This document shows, one piece after another, positions 1 through 7,558 of a stretch of DNA of 12,422 nt. This stretch comes from Flavobacteriales bacterium (GTDB lineage Bacteria; Bacteroidota; Bacteroidia; Flavobacteriales; Flavobacteriaceae), in contig JALVKK010000144.1 of NCBI GenBank assembly GCA_027033875.1, positions 1 through 12,422 of the forward strand, given 5' to 3'. The translations under genes and the position numbers were made by a program. Every line of letters starts with the position of its first letter. The stretch's first letter is position 1. The notes beneath the pieces were generated by a model. It searched no databases. It saw only the letters and a list, made by a program, of their open reading frames with translations, and was not told where the DNA came from.

Positions 1-3000
1 TAACCTTCTTGTTGACCGATATATTCCAATTCTGTTTGTTTGTTAAAAACGCGAAATATCAAATTGCCTTTTTTATCGACATAAACTTCCAATTCGACAT
101 CACCGACTATAGATGATTTGGTATAACGTCCGACGGGGATAGCGATTTTACCATTGATATAGACTTTTTTGTTAATTTTAGTTACCAAACTCAAACCGAC
201 TTGCGGGTCGGTAATCAAATTGTTTTCGATATTTTCATCACCGCTTGTATAGTTCAGATTTACTTGAAATTTATCGTCTTGTGCCATCAGACCGTTTAAG
301 ATATTTAAACCTTTTTCGGTAAATGTTTTGACGACACCTTCTCCGGCACGTTTAGACAAATTATAGTCATTCTCATTGATAAAATCACCAAAAGAAAGTA
401 AAGATAAAACCTGCAATGTTTTTTTGTCGGGATCACTCAATATATAATCTACTTGCGAGCGCAAAACAGCATTGGCTTTTGGTAATTTCAAATCAAAATT
501 TATAACCGGTTTGACTAATTTGTCTTTCAGATAAATGATAGCTTGAACCGGCATTTTTTTTGCAATCATTCCCTGATTGGCGAGTAAAACCGTAGGATCT
601 GCAAATGTTTCATAAAGTGCTTCAATATCTAATGTAGCATTATAAGGGTCGCCTTCCCAGCTGACAAAACTACCGGGTTCGACAACAAATTTTTTGTCGA
701 TAACACCGGCATATTTAAAATTGTATACACCTTTTTCGACGGCAAAATCACCAAAAATATTAAATTGACCGTTGGTATTAACATTCATCAAAACCAAGCC
801 CGTTCCATTGGCAACCAGTGTACTTCCAAACTCTTGATCGAGCAAAATTTCCACTTGTGCATCAGGCGTTATATCCAAATCGAAATTCATTTCGAGTCCT
901 TCATAAACTTTTCGCTTGTCTTTTTTACTACTTTTTTCTTTGGTATAATCTTGTTTGGACACAATTCTGACAAAATCATTTTCGGTTATTGATTCATAAT
1001 CTGTCAAAGTCAATACTAAATAGGTTTTAGGTTTGGTCTGCATTTCCGCATCAATTTTTAATTGATTTACCGAACCGTATATTCTTGCTTTTCCACCGGT
1101 AAAAACCGTACCGTAAAACATCTCCATAGGGTCTTGCGGGGTATCCAATACCAAAATATTATCCGTATCAATATTCAAATCCAAATGCCAATTATCAAAA
1201 TTATGATGTTTAATAGTACCGGTAATATTGGCTTTTGATTTGTATTTTGTATCAAAAAAACGGGCATTTTTCAGTTCGAAAGTTTGATCGTGCAAATAGA
1301 TAACAGAATGATTTTCAAACTGATAATCCGTATTTAAAGCAAGTATATTTAGACCGAAATTATTTGTGCTTAATTTGCCGTCAAAAGATAAATTATCGAT
1401 TTTACCATTCAATTTAACCCTTCCGGCAAGTTTACCTCTGATATTGGAAAAAGTTTCTTTAAATAAATTTTGTAAAGGTTTTACAGAAAAATCGTTAAGT
1501 ACCAAATTGGCATTTACAACCGGTGTCTTTTTTTTCATATCGACATAACCGAGTAATTTTAAAGATTGAATTTTATTTTTTAACACCGACATATCCACAA
1601 ATATATTCTTTCCGGGCAAAACGCTGACTTTCAGGTTTAAATCACCCAAAAGATGCCGATTGAGTTTAAAATTATTGATACTCAAAACAGCAGACGGTAA
1701 TATATTAGTATGATATTTTGTCAAATGCACTTGTCCGTTCATTTTACCTTCAAAACTAAAATCATTGAGATGAGGTGTAATATATTCCAAATCAATATTA
1801 TCCAATTGTGCCATAAAATCAAGAGAGTCTTTATACTTGATTCCGATAATTCCGACACTTTCGTTATCGTGATAAATTCCGACTTGATCTATTTTTAACG
1901 AATCGGCTACCGGACTGTAAACAATCCTATTCAAATTGACATCCGGATTGATCAACCAAGGGACATTTTTAAAATTCAAAACGGATTTTTGCAGACCAAA
2001 CACAAAATTTTGAAATTCATCCATAGTATAAAAGAATGCGATATCATACTGATCATTGAATTGCGTACCGCCTTTAAATTTTGCTTTTAAATATAATGTA
2101 TCATTGATGGTTGTATTCAACAAACGTAAATTGTTAAACTTGTAAAATCCTGTATTGATACTATCTATTTTTAAGAAAATATTGTATAACGGGTTTTTAT
2201 TATCAATATTCAAATTCAAATTATTAAAATGATTTCCGGCAAAAGATAATTCCGGGAACGATAATTTCAGTTTCAATTTATTATCTTTTGAATCTATTTT
2301 ACCACTAAGTAAAGTATTTTCGGCTAGCTTTATATCCGGATATAACAAATTAACTATTTTGTTGTGGATATGTAATTTATAAAACATATACTGTTGATTT
2401 TCAACAGGTTTTAATTTATAATTAGCAAATACGCTTCCCAAAGCATTTTGTATCAAAAGCGGAACGGATTCGAATTTGAATTTACCGCGAATATAACCAT
2501 CCGCTATATCCGATGATTTGAATAATATCCGGCGTTCCATTTCTTCGTTAAAAAAGGAAGACATCGAAAAATCATTAAATTTATAGGTGTTATATTGATT
2601 GGCTATTTTCAAATTGTGTGCTTCCAACTTTCCAACAACGTCCTCAATACCGGTACCTTCTGCTTTTATATAAACTTCTCCGCTAAACCTCGCAAATTCA
2701 TCATTAGTAAAATTGAGATTATACAAATTGGCATGACAGACTTGCACGAAAAAATCCAATTTTCGCTCAGGTTGTAAATAATCTACCAACCCGTTAAAAT
2801 CCATTTCCAAATTTTTATCGGCTATATCAATTTGTCCATGAAATAAGCGTTTTTTAAAATCACCGTTAATCTCAATATTATGATACGTATAATTCTTATA
2901 AGTAATGGCACTAACATCTCCTATTAAATTGGCATTCAATGAGTTTAAGGTCAATCCGGTTCCGTTAATTTTGAAGTTTGCCGATAAATCATCAACTTCC

Positions 3001-4280
3001 TCTTTTATAAACGATTTTATTTTAAAATTTTCAGTAGCTACCTGTCCTCGATATACTGTCTTTGATATATGGGTTAAGTTATTCATTTTTAAATTGACCG
3101 ACAAATCCCCTAAATCGGATAATACGTCCAAATTAGTTTGCAATATGTCGGTTCCGTAAAGCAAATCACCCGCCATTTCAAAATCGCCAAAGGCTTTAAA
3201 AGTTTGAATCAATTTTGGACTTAATATGTTTGGAATCAGGTTGTTTACTTTGTCAAAAGAAAGATCAAGTTGCTTTAAATGACTATCCACAACAAAATAT
3301 TTCTCATTAAAAATGTTTTTTAAATCAATTTGTCCTTTGATTCTAATACGGTTGTCGGTAGATGCTACCAAATTTCGCAATTTTAAATCATTCAAAGTTC
3401 CGGACAATAGGGTTTGTAAACGGATTTTTCTGGTTTTATCAAATACTTTACCGAATTTATTCAATTCTGCCGTAGAAACATCCGCTTTTTTTATAATTCC
3501 TTTGAGATGCACCCGGTTATTAAAATCTTTATATCCTCTGTCGGGCGAAAGAAAACGCAAATTTAACGCCAGTTCGGAATTGGGTGTTTTCAATATCAAA
3601 TTGTTAAAATCAATACTGTGTGCATCATATTTAAAATAAGTACTTAATTTATCAATCTGTACACCGCGATAATCAAACATTTGCAGTTGCTCAAGCTGAA
3701 AAGCAACGCGGTCGGCAATTTGCTCAAAACCGGTTAGTTCCGCATTCAAATCACTGAAATCCAACAATTTGGAATGTTTTGAATTGTAGTCTAAATATTG
3801 AAATTCAGAGTGCGTTAATTTTAGTTTCTGTACATAAACGGCAAATGGCGGTTTCTTGTTATCGCTATCGGATTTACCACTGATTTTATCGATAAAAACA
3901 TCTAAATTTGATTTTTTAGCATCTTTATAATAAATTATTTTTCCGTGTAAATTATCAATAATCGTATAACCTAATTTTAAATTATTATCGACCTTAACTT
4001 TCCACGGATTTCTGATATAAGTTTGTAAGCGTTTGGCATAAAAAATCGTATCTCGATGAGAATCCAAAGCCCTAAAATCTTTCAGTATAATTGCCCCTGA
4101 TAAAGTAATTTGCAGTTTATCTATCGCAATATTCACTCCGGTATCGGCATTTATTTTGTGAGCAACACGTCCGGCAATAGCAGTTTGTACCGAAGGTATA
4201 GACAAAATCAACGACAGCAATATAATGATTATCAAGAAGATAATCAAAATACGGGATAATATTTTTACAATTCTTTTAAT
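1..4280 (-). CDS. tamB: TamB/DUF490-family translocation and assembly module protein (C-terminus cut by window edge)
   Basis: The minus-strand frame is open from an in-frame stop at 4371-4373 to the left edge, giving about 1,426 residues from the proposed start. A basic stretch is followed by a membrane anchor at about residues 11-28, ending in LSIPSVQTAIAG, as in Bacteroidota TamB proteins. The body is a long run of short beta-strand-like segments. Near the left edge the reading contains VLSLLSFGDF, then ITDPQVGLSL, IVGDVELEVYVDKKGNL and IFRVFNKQTELEYIGQQEG, which resembles the C-terminal DUF490 domain, so only a short tail should be missing. TamB-family proteins are inner-membrane-anchored periplasmic bridges involved in outer-membrane protein assembly or phospholipid transport; the role here is inferred. 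The gene diverges from tsaD. There is no in-frame ATG near the N-terminus. I chose the ATT at 4278-4280 because it gives a canonical MKRIVKILSR-like beginning; the TTG at 4245-4247 would remove the basic residues before the anchor. Confidence 0.88.
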   Translation of the reverse strand, partial: MKRIVKILSRILIIFLIIIILLSLILSIPSVQTAIAGRVAHKINADTGVNIAIDKLQITLSGAIILKDFRALDSHRDTIFYAKRLQTYIRNPWKVKVDNNLKLGYTIIDNLHGKIIYYKDAKKSNLDVFIDKISGKSDSDNKKPPFAVYVQKLKLTHSEFQYLDYNSKHSKLLDFSDLNAELTGFEQIADRVAFQLEQLQMFDYRGVQIDKLSTYFKYDAHSIDFNNLILKTPNSELALNLRFLSPDRGYKDFNNRVHLKGIIKKADVSTAELNKFGKVFDKTRKIRLQTLLSGTLNDLKLRNLVASTDNRIRIKGQIDLKNIFNEKYFVVDSHLKQLDLSFDKVNNLIPNILSPKLIQTFKAFGDFEMAGDLLYGTDILQTNLDVLSDLGDLSVNLKMNNLTHISKTVYRGQVATENFKIKSFIKEEVDDLSANFKINGTGLTLNSLNANLIGDVSAITYKNYTYHNIEINGDFKKRLFHGQIDIADKNLEMDFNGLVDYLQPERKLDFFVQVCHANLYNLNFTNDEFARFSGEVYIKAEGTGIEDVVGKLEAHNLKIANQYNTYKFNDFSMSSFFNEEMERRILFKSSDIADGYIRGKFKFESVPLLIQNALGSVFANYKLKPVENQQYMFYKLHIHNKIVNLLYPDIKLAENTLLSGKIDSKDNKLKLKLSFPELSFAGNHFNNLNLNIDNKNPLYNIFLKIDSINTGFYKFNNLRLLNTTINDTLYLKAKFKGGTQFNDQYDIAFFYTMDEFQNFVFGLQKSVLNFKNVPWLINPDVNLNRIVYSPVADSLKIDQVGIYHDNESVGIIGIKYKDSLDFMAQLDNIDLEYITPHLNDFSFEGKMNGQVHLTKYHTNILPSAVLSINNFKLNRHLLGDLNLKVSVLPGKNIFVDMSVLKNKIQSLKLLGYVDMKKKTPVVNANLVLNDFSVKPLQNLFKETFSNIRGKLAGRVKLNGKIDNLSFDGKLSTNNFGLNILALNTDYQFENHSVIYLHDQTFELKNARFFDTKYKSKANITGTIKHHNFDNWHLDLNIDTDNILVLDTPQDPMEMFYGTVFTGGKARIYGSVNQLKIDAEMQTKPKTYLVLTLTDYESITENDFVRIVSKQDYTKEKSSKKDKRKVYEGLEMNFDLDITPDAQVEILLDQEFGSTLVANGTGLVLMNVNTNGQFNIFGDFAVEKGVYNFKYAGVIDKKFVVEPGSFVSWEGDPYNATLDIEALYETFADPTVLLANQGMIAKKMPVQAIIYLKDKLVKPVINFDLKLPKANAVLRSQVDYILSDPDKKTLQVLSLLSFGDFINENDYNLSKRAGEGVVKTFTEKGLNILNGLMAQDDKFQVNLNYTSGDENIENNLITDPQVGLSLVTKINKKVYINGKIAIPVGRYTKSSIVGDVELEVYVDKKGNLIFRVFNKQTELEYIGQQEG

Positions 4281-4296
4281 ATCGTTGAGATAATAG

Positions 4297-4304
4297 TAAT
4301 TTTG
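4297..4304 (+). promoter_or_regulatory. Putative -7 box (TAATTTTG) for tsaD
   Basis: TAATTTTG matches the Bacteroidota -7 consensus TAnnTTTG exactly and lies 21 bases before the tsaD ATG at 4326. No convincing -33 TTTG element is visible at the usual distance. AT-rich DNA produces such octamers by chance, so this is a candidate only. The same octamer occurs before moxR. Confidence 0.35.
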
Positions 4305-4307
4305 CCA

Positions 4308-4327
4308 ATAAAAATAGCAATTTTTAT
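4308..4327. repeat. AT-rich 8-bp inverted repeat over the tsaD start codon
   Basis: ATAAAAAT (4308-4315) and ATTTTTAT (4320-4327) are perfect inverted arms with a 4-base AGCA spacer. The right arm includes the first two bases of the tsaD ATG. An RNA hairpin here would be all A-U and weak; a regulatory role is speculative. Confidence 0.4.
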
Positions 4328-5381
4328 GCCTGAAAAAGCAAAAAGCAAAAATAATAAATCCATTTATATTTTAGGAATAGAATCCTCTTGTGATGATACG
4401 GCCGCCGCAGTACTAAAAGACGGTAAAATTATCAGCAACAAAGTGGCCAATCAAGCCGTTCACGAGCAATACGGCGGTGTTGTACCCGAACTGGCATCTC
4501 GAGCGCATCAACAAAACATCGTGCCTGTGGTCGATACGGCTTTAAAAGATGCCGGAATCGATAAAAAAGATTTATCTGCTATTGCTTTTACGGAAGGACC
4601 CGGATTACTCGGTTCGTTGTTGGTCGGTGCTTCGTTTGCCAAATCCTTGAGTTTGGCACTGGATATCCCGCTTATAGGTGTTCATCACATGAAAGCACAT
4701 ATTTTGGCACATTTTATTCAAGACGATGAAATGCAACTGCCCGAATTTCCATTTTTAGCCCTGACTATCAGTGGCGGACATACCCAAATAGTTCAAGTTG
4801 ATAGTCATTTTAATTTTAATGTCTTAGGTGAAACACTGGACGATGCCGTTGGCGAAGCCTTTGACAAATCTGCCAAAATAATGGGACTTCCTTATCCGGG
4901 CGGACCGCTCATTGACCGCTATGCTACAGAAGGAAATCCCAAAGCATTCAAGTTTACCAAACCACGTGTAGCCGGATTAAATTTCAGTTTTAGCGGATTG
5001 AAAACAGCTATTTTATATTTTTTACAAAAACAAACCAAAGAAAATCCGGAATTTATTCAAGAAAATCTTGCCGATTTGTCTGCTTCCATACAATATACTA
5101 TTGTTCAAATATTAATGGATAAACTCAAACTTGCCGTCGAACAAACAGGTATCAAACGAATAGCCATAGCCGGTGGCGTTTCGGCAAATTCCGGTATCAG
5201 AAAAGCCTTGTTAGACGCACAAGAACAATTAGGTTGGAAAGTATTTATACCTAAATTTGAATATACAACTGACAATGCCGCTATGATTGCCATAGTCGGT
5301 TATCTTAAATATTTAGATCAACAATTTTCAGATTTAAGTTTGGTACCGAAAGCACGAATGCCATTGAAAATCGAAAATTGA
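4326..5381 (+). CDS. tsaD: tRNA N6-adenosine threonylcarbamoyltransferase TsaD
   Basis: TsaD transfers the threonylcarbamoyl group from TC-AMP to A37 of ANN-decoding tRNAs (t6A), working in the cytoplasm with TsaB and TsaE. The 351-residue product has the usual family length. Visible hallmarks are YILGIESSCDDTAAAV (14-29), EQYGGVVPELASRAH (47-61), the metal-ligand motif HMKAH (121-125), SGGHT (149-153), GETLDDAVGEAFDKSA (168-183), LNFSFSGLKTA (218-228), the nucleotide-binding GGVSAN (283-288) and TDNAAM (315-320), whose D316 should be the third metal ligand. The ATG at 4326 is preferred over a TTG at 4302, which adds eight residues, lacks family similarity and overlaps a -7-like box. No key residue is missing. 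The gene diverges from tamB and is followed by a 153-base gap before the Bat cluster, so it is probably transcribed separately. Confidence 0.97.
   Translation: MPEKAKSKNNKSIYILGIESSCDDTAAAVLKDGKIISNKVANQAVHEQYGGVVPELASRAHQQNIVPVVDTALKDAGIDKKDLSAIAFTEGPGLLGSLLVGASFAKSLSLALDIPLIGVHHMKAHILAHFIQDDEMQLPEFPFLALTISGGHTQIVQVDSHFNFNVLGETLDDAVGEAFDKSAKIMGLPYPGGPLIDRYATEGNPKAFKFTKPRVAGLNFSFSGLKTAILYFLQKQTKENPEFIQENLADLSASIQYTIVQILMDKLKLAVEQTGIKRIAIAGGVSANSGIRKALLDAQEQLGWKVFIPKFEYTTDNAAMIAIVGYLKYLDQQFSDLSLVPKARMPLKIEN
4346..4353 (-). promoter_or_regulatory. Putative -7 box (TATTTTTG) for tamB
   Basis: On the minus strand TATTTTTG fits TAnnTTTG and lies about 65 bases upstream of the proposed tamB start, inside the 5' end of tsaD. 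No clear -33 element was found. Because the divergent gap is only about 45 bases, at least one promoter must overlap coding sequence. Confidence 0.25.
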
Positions 5382-5386
5382 TATTT

Positions 5387-5410
5387 CGTTTGATACAGGA
5401 TATCAAAACG
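5387..5410 (+). terminator. Possible weak hairpin after tsaD
   Basis: CGTTTGATA (5387-5395) can pair with TATCAAAACG (5401-5410) across a CAGGA loop, leaving one bulged A. It begins six bases after the tsaD stop. No T-run follows, so it may be a 3'-end stabilising hairpin rather than an intrinsic terminator. Confidence 0.3.
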
Positions 5411-5456
5411 CCTGCAATATTGTCAGTTATATTAACAAATTTGTTAGAAAAATATT

Positions 5457-5503
5457 AAAATTATGCTAAATCTTACTAACGCATTGTTTATTGGCATAAT
5501 TTT
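5457..5503. repeat. 10-bp perfect inverted repeat in the tsaD-moxR gap
   Basis: AAAATTATGC (5457-5466) is the exact reverse complement of GCATAATTTT (5494-5503), with 27 bases between them. An inner TAAA/TTTA pair (5467-5470, 5487-5490) can extend the stem with a bulge. The right arm overlaps the putative moxR -7 box. It could be an operator for a dimeric regulator or a tsaD terminator stem ending in TTTTG; the sequence alone does not decide. Confidence 0.6.
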
Positions 5504-5504
5504 G
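5497..5504 (+). promoter_or_regulatory. Putative -7 box (TAATTTTG) for the moxR-bat operon
   Basis: TAATTTTG is an exact fit to TAnnTTTG, in the only sizeable gap before the Bat cluster and 30 bases before the moxR ATG. It would give a leader of about 20-25 bases ending in an A-rich stretch (GAAAAAAAACTCGAT) typical of Bacteroidota starts. The -33 element is not obvious. Confidence 0.4.
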
Positions 5505-5534
5505 TTGTAAAATTGCATTGAAAAAAAACTCGAT

Positions 5535-6530
5535 ATGGAAAATATAATAAATGTAAACGAACTCAATGAACGTGTTTTGAACGAAAGTGGCTTTGTCGAT
5601 ATTCTTAAATTTGAAATCAACAAAGTTATCGTAGGACAAGAAAAAATGATTGATCGCCTGCTCATCGGATTACTCGGCAAAGGTCATATTTTGCTCGAAG
5701 GGGTTCCCGGATTGGCAAAAACCTTGGCAATCAACACATTGGCAAAAGCAATTAATGCTAATTTCAGCCGGATTCAATTTACACCGGATTTGTTACCGGC
5801 AGATGTTATCGGAACTTTGATATACAATATTCAAGAAAACAAATTTGAAGTAAAAAAAGGACCGATTTTTGCCAATTTGATTTTAGCTGACGAGATAAAC
5901 CGCGCACCGGCAAAAGTACAATCCGCATTGCTGGAAGCTATGCAAGAACGACAAGTTACCATAGGCGAAGAAACTTACAAACTGGAAGAACCGTTTTTGG
6001 TTATGGCTACCCAAAATCCTGTGGAACAAGAAGGTACATATCCGTTACCGGAAGCGCAAGTCGATAGATTTATGCTAAAAACCATTATTGATTATCCGTC
6101 GCAAAAAGAAGAATTGGAAATAATGCGACGTAATCTGCAAGGTGATATCAATAAAGTACAAGCCGTTACCACAACCGAACAAATATTAAAAGCACGTGAA
6201 GTCGTTAACGAAATATATCTTGATCCGAAGATAGAACAATACATTTTAGATATTGTCTTTGCAACCCGTTACCCCGATCGATATGCTTTAAACGACCTCA
6301 AACCGCTAATAAATTTCGGTGCCTCACCTCGTGCCAGTATCAATTTGGCTATCGCATCAAAGGCTTATGCCTTTATCAATAAACGCGGTTTTGTTATTCC
6401 CGAAGATGTGCGGGCTATGATACACGATGTATTGCGACACCGTATCGGACTGACTTATGAAGCTGAAGCCGAAAATTTAACAAGTGAAGAGATTATCAAT
6501 AAAATAGTAAATACAGTTGAAGTGCCGTAG
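5535..6530 (+). CDS. moxR: MoxR-family AAA+ ATPase
   Basis: This is a 331-residue MoxR ATPase, a normal length. Walker A is GVPGLAKT (56-63), Walker B LILADE (115-120) with the following INRAP, sensor 1 ATQNP (158-162), the EAQVDRF arginine region (173-179) and sensor 2 GASPRA (262-267). The MoxR signatures IQFTPDLLPADVIG (80-93) and QNPVEQEGTYPLPEAQ (160-175) are intact. MoxR proteins are cytoplasmic AAA+ ATPases thought to act as chaperones that mature or load metals into VWA-domain partners. The next gene encodes DUF58 and further VWA proteins follow, the standard arrangement. It is the first gene of the plus-strand cluster, preceded by a candidate promoter and an inverted repeat. The ATG at 5535 lies just after an A-rich leader, and no upstream start is better supported. 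The specific client is inferred from context. Confidence 0.96.
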   Translation: MENIINVNELNERVLNESGFVDILKFEINKVIVGQEKMIDRLLIGLLGKGHILLEGVPGLAKTLAINTLAKAINANFSRIQFTPDLLPADVIGTLIYNIQENKFEVKKGPIFANLILADEINRAPAKVQSALLEAMQERQVTIGEETYKLEEPFLVMATQNPVEQEGTYPLPEAQVDRFMLKTIIDYPSQKEELEIMRRNLQGDINKVQAVTTTEQILKAREVVNEIYLDPKIEQYILDIVFATRYPDRYALNDLKPLINFGASPRASINLAIASKAYAFINKRGFVIPEDVRAMIHDVLRHRIGLTYEAEAENLTSEEIINKIVNTVEVP

Positions 6531-6535
6531 TAATG

Positions 6536-6556
6536 ATGAATCGATGAATCGATGAA
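6536..6556. repeat. Short tandem repeat of ATGAATCG
   Basis: Two exact ATGAATCG copies (6536-6543, 6544-6551) are followed by a partial ATGAA (6552-6556), beginning just after the moxR stop. It is a simple repeat with no evident function. Confidence 0.8.
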
Positions 6557-6557
6557 A

Positions 6558-6611
6558 GGTCATTGAGTGTTCCGACCCCGACTTTCGTCGGGGGAATGTA
6601 CCGAAATGACC
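6558..6611. repeat. Nested palindrome between moxR and the DUF58 gene
   Basis: The inner hairpin is CCCCGAC (6576-6582), loop TTTC, GTCGGGG (6587-6593), a perfect 7-bp GC-rich stem. Outer arms GGTCATT (6558-6564) and AATGACC (6605-6611) also pair perfectly. No T-run follows, so it is not a classical terminator. It might attenuate or stabilise the operon transcript, or be a dispersed palindromic element, since a related palindrome follows batC. The rest of the 145-base gap holds only simple repeats. Confidence 0.7.
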
Positions 6612-6652
6612 GGCTTCTTTTGAAGAAATGAGGAATTGAATATTAAAAATCC

Positions 6653-6669
6653 ACTTTCAACTTTCAACT
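6653..6669. repeat. Heptamer repeat (TTCAACT)n upstream of the DUF58 gene
   Basis: ACT followed by two TTCAACT units ends seven bases before the DUF58 ATG. The whole 17-base stretch is the exact reverse complement of 9166-9182. Confidence 0.75.
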
Positions 6670-6675
6670 AAACAA

Positions 6676-7542
6676 ATGACTACGAAGGAAATACTTAAAA
6701 AGGTACGTAAAATCGAGATTAAGACCAAACGTCTGTCCGATCACATTTTCGGTGGGGAATATCACAGCTCATTTAAAGGGCGCGGTATGACTTTTTCAGA
6801 AGTCCGCCCCTACTCTTACGGCGATGACGTACGTAATATTGATTGGAATGTTACGGCTCGTTATCGGACACCTTTTGTAAAAGTATTTGAAGAAGAACGC
6901 GAACTGACCATGTTATTGGCAGTTGACATCAGTCATTCGCAATGGTTTGGTACACGCGGACAACTCAAACGTGAAATGATGACGGAAATAGTTGCAACAC
7001 TGGCTTTTTCCGCTATACAAAATAATGATAAAGTCGGTTTGCTTTTGTATTCGGATAATATCGAATTGTTTATTCCGCCGCAAAAAGGACGTTCTCATGT
7101 TTTAAGAATAATCAGAGAACTCATTGATTTTAACCCGAAACATAAACGTACCGATACATCAATGGCTTTAAAATTTATATATAATGTATTGAAGAAAAAA
7201 GCCATCGTTTTTTTAGTTTCGGATTTTATTGATGAAAATTATGAAGAAACTTTGAAAATAGTCGGGAATAAACACGATTTAACAGGTATTATGGTTTATG
7301 ATCCAATGGAAAAAGAAATACCGAATTTGGGACTGGTAACTGTCAAAGATTTGGAAACCGGAAAACGCAGATTTGTTGATACAAGCAGTCGTAAATTACG
7401 TAAAACGCATAATGCTAACTTTTTACGTCGTCAAGATTATTTTAAAAAATCATTTCAAAAATCGGGAAGCGGTGTAATTTGGGTCGCAACCAATGAATCA
7501 TATATCAAAAAAATGTTGCAATATTTTAAAGCCCGCGGATAA
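6676..7542 (+). CDS. DUF58 domain-containing protein (VWA-like, MoxR partner)
   Basis: The 288-residue protein has the DUF58 signature GRGMTFSEVRPYSYGDD followed by VRNIDWNVTAR (together about 36-62). A VWA-like fold follows, with an apparently complete MIDAS: D84-I-S-H-S88, a threonine in the RTDTSMAL stretch (159 or 161), and D183 in LVSDF. No signal peptide or convincing membrane segment is visible, so it is probably cytoplasmic. DUF58 proteins are almost always next to MoxR and are presumed ATPase clients; their biochemical role is not established. The gene lies 145 bases after moxR. Its stop is followed within two bases by a possible ATG (7544) of the next frame, supporting co-transcription. 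The ATG at 6676 follows an AACAA leader and precedes the conserved domain by a normal distance. Confidence 0.93.
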   Translation: MTTKEILKKVRKIEIKTKRLSDHIFGGEYHSSFKGRGMTFSEVRPYSYGDDVRNIDWNVTARYRTPFVKVFEEERELTMLLAVDISHSQWFGTRGQLKREMMTEIVATLAFSAIQNNDKVGLLLYSDNIELFIPPQKGRSHVLRIIRELIDFNPKHKRTDTSMALKFIYNVLKKKAIVFLVSDFIDENYEETLKIVGNKHDLTGIMVYDPMEKEIPNLGLVTVKDLETGKRRFVDTSSRKLRKTHNANFLRRQDYFKKSFQKSGSGVIWVATNESYIKKMLQYFKARG

Positions 7543-7558
7543 AATGCATAAAGTCAAA

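Noticed and set aside
765..3639. Several plus-strand open frames of 60-108 codons
   Set aside because: All lie antisense to the continuous tamB-like frame, have no family similarity or sensible leaders, and have the odd composition expected of shadows.
4302..4325. TTG start adding eight residues to TsaD
   Set aside because: The extra residues are not part of the family, and the TTG sits inside the -7-like box; the ATG at 4326 fits better.
4279..4366. Minus-strand small frame starting with ATG and MDLLFLLFAFSG, in another frame before tamB
   Set aside because: It stops after about 30 codons and is antisense to the start of tsaD; it could only matter if a frameshift joined it to tamB, which nothing else supports.
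7493..7558. Upstream start for the BatD-like protein overlapping the DUF58 gene
   Set aside because: It would put 22 residues before a clear signal peptide; the ATG at 7559 (or 7544) gives a normal N-terminus.
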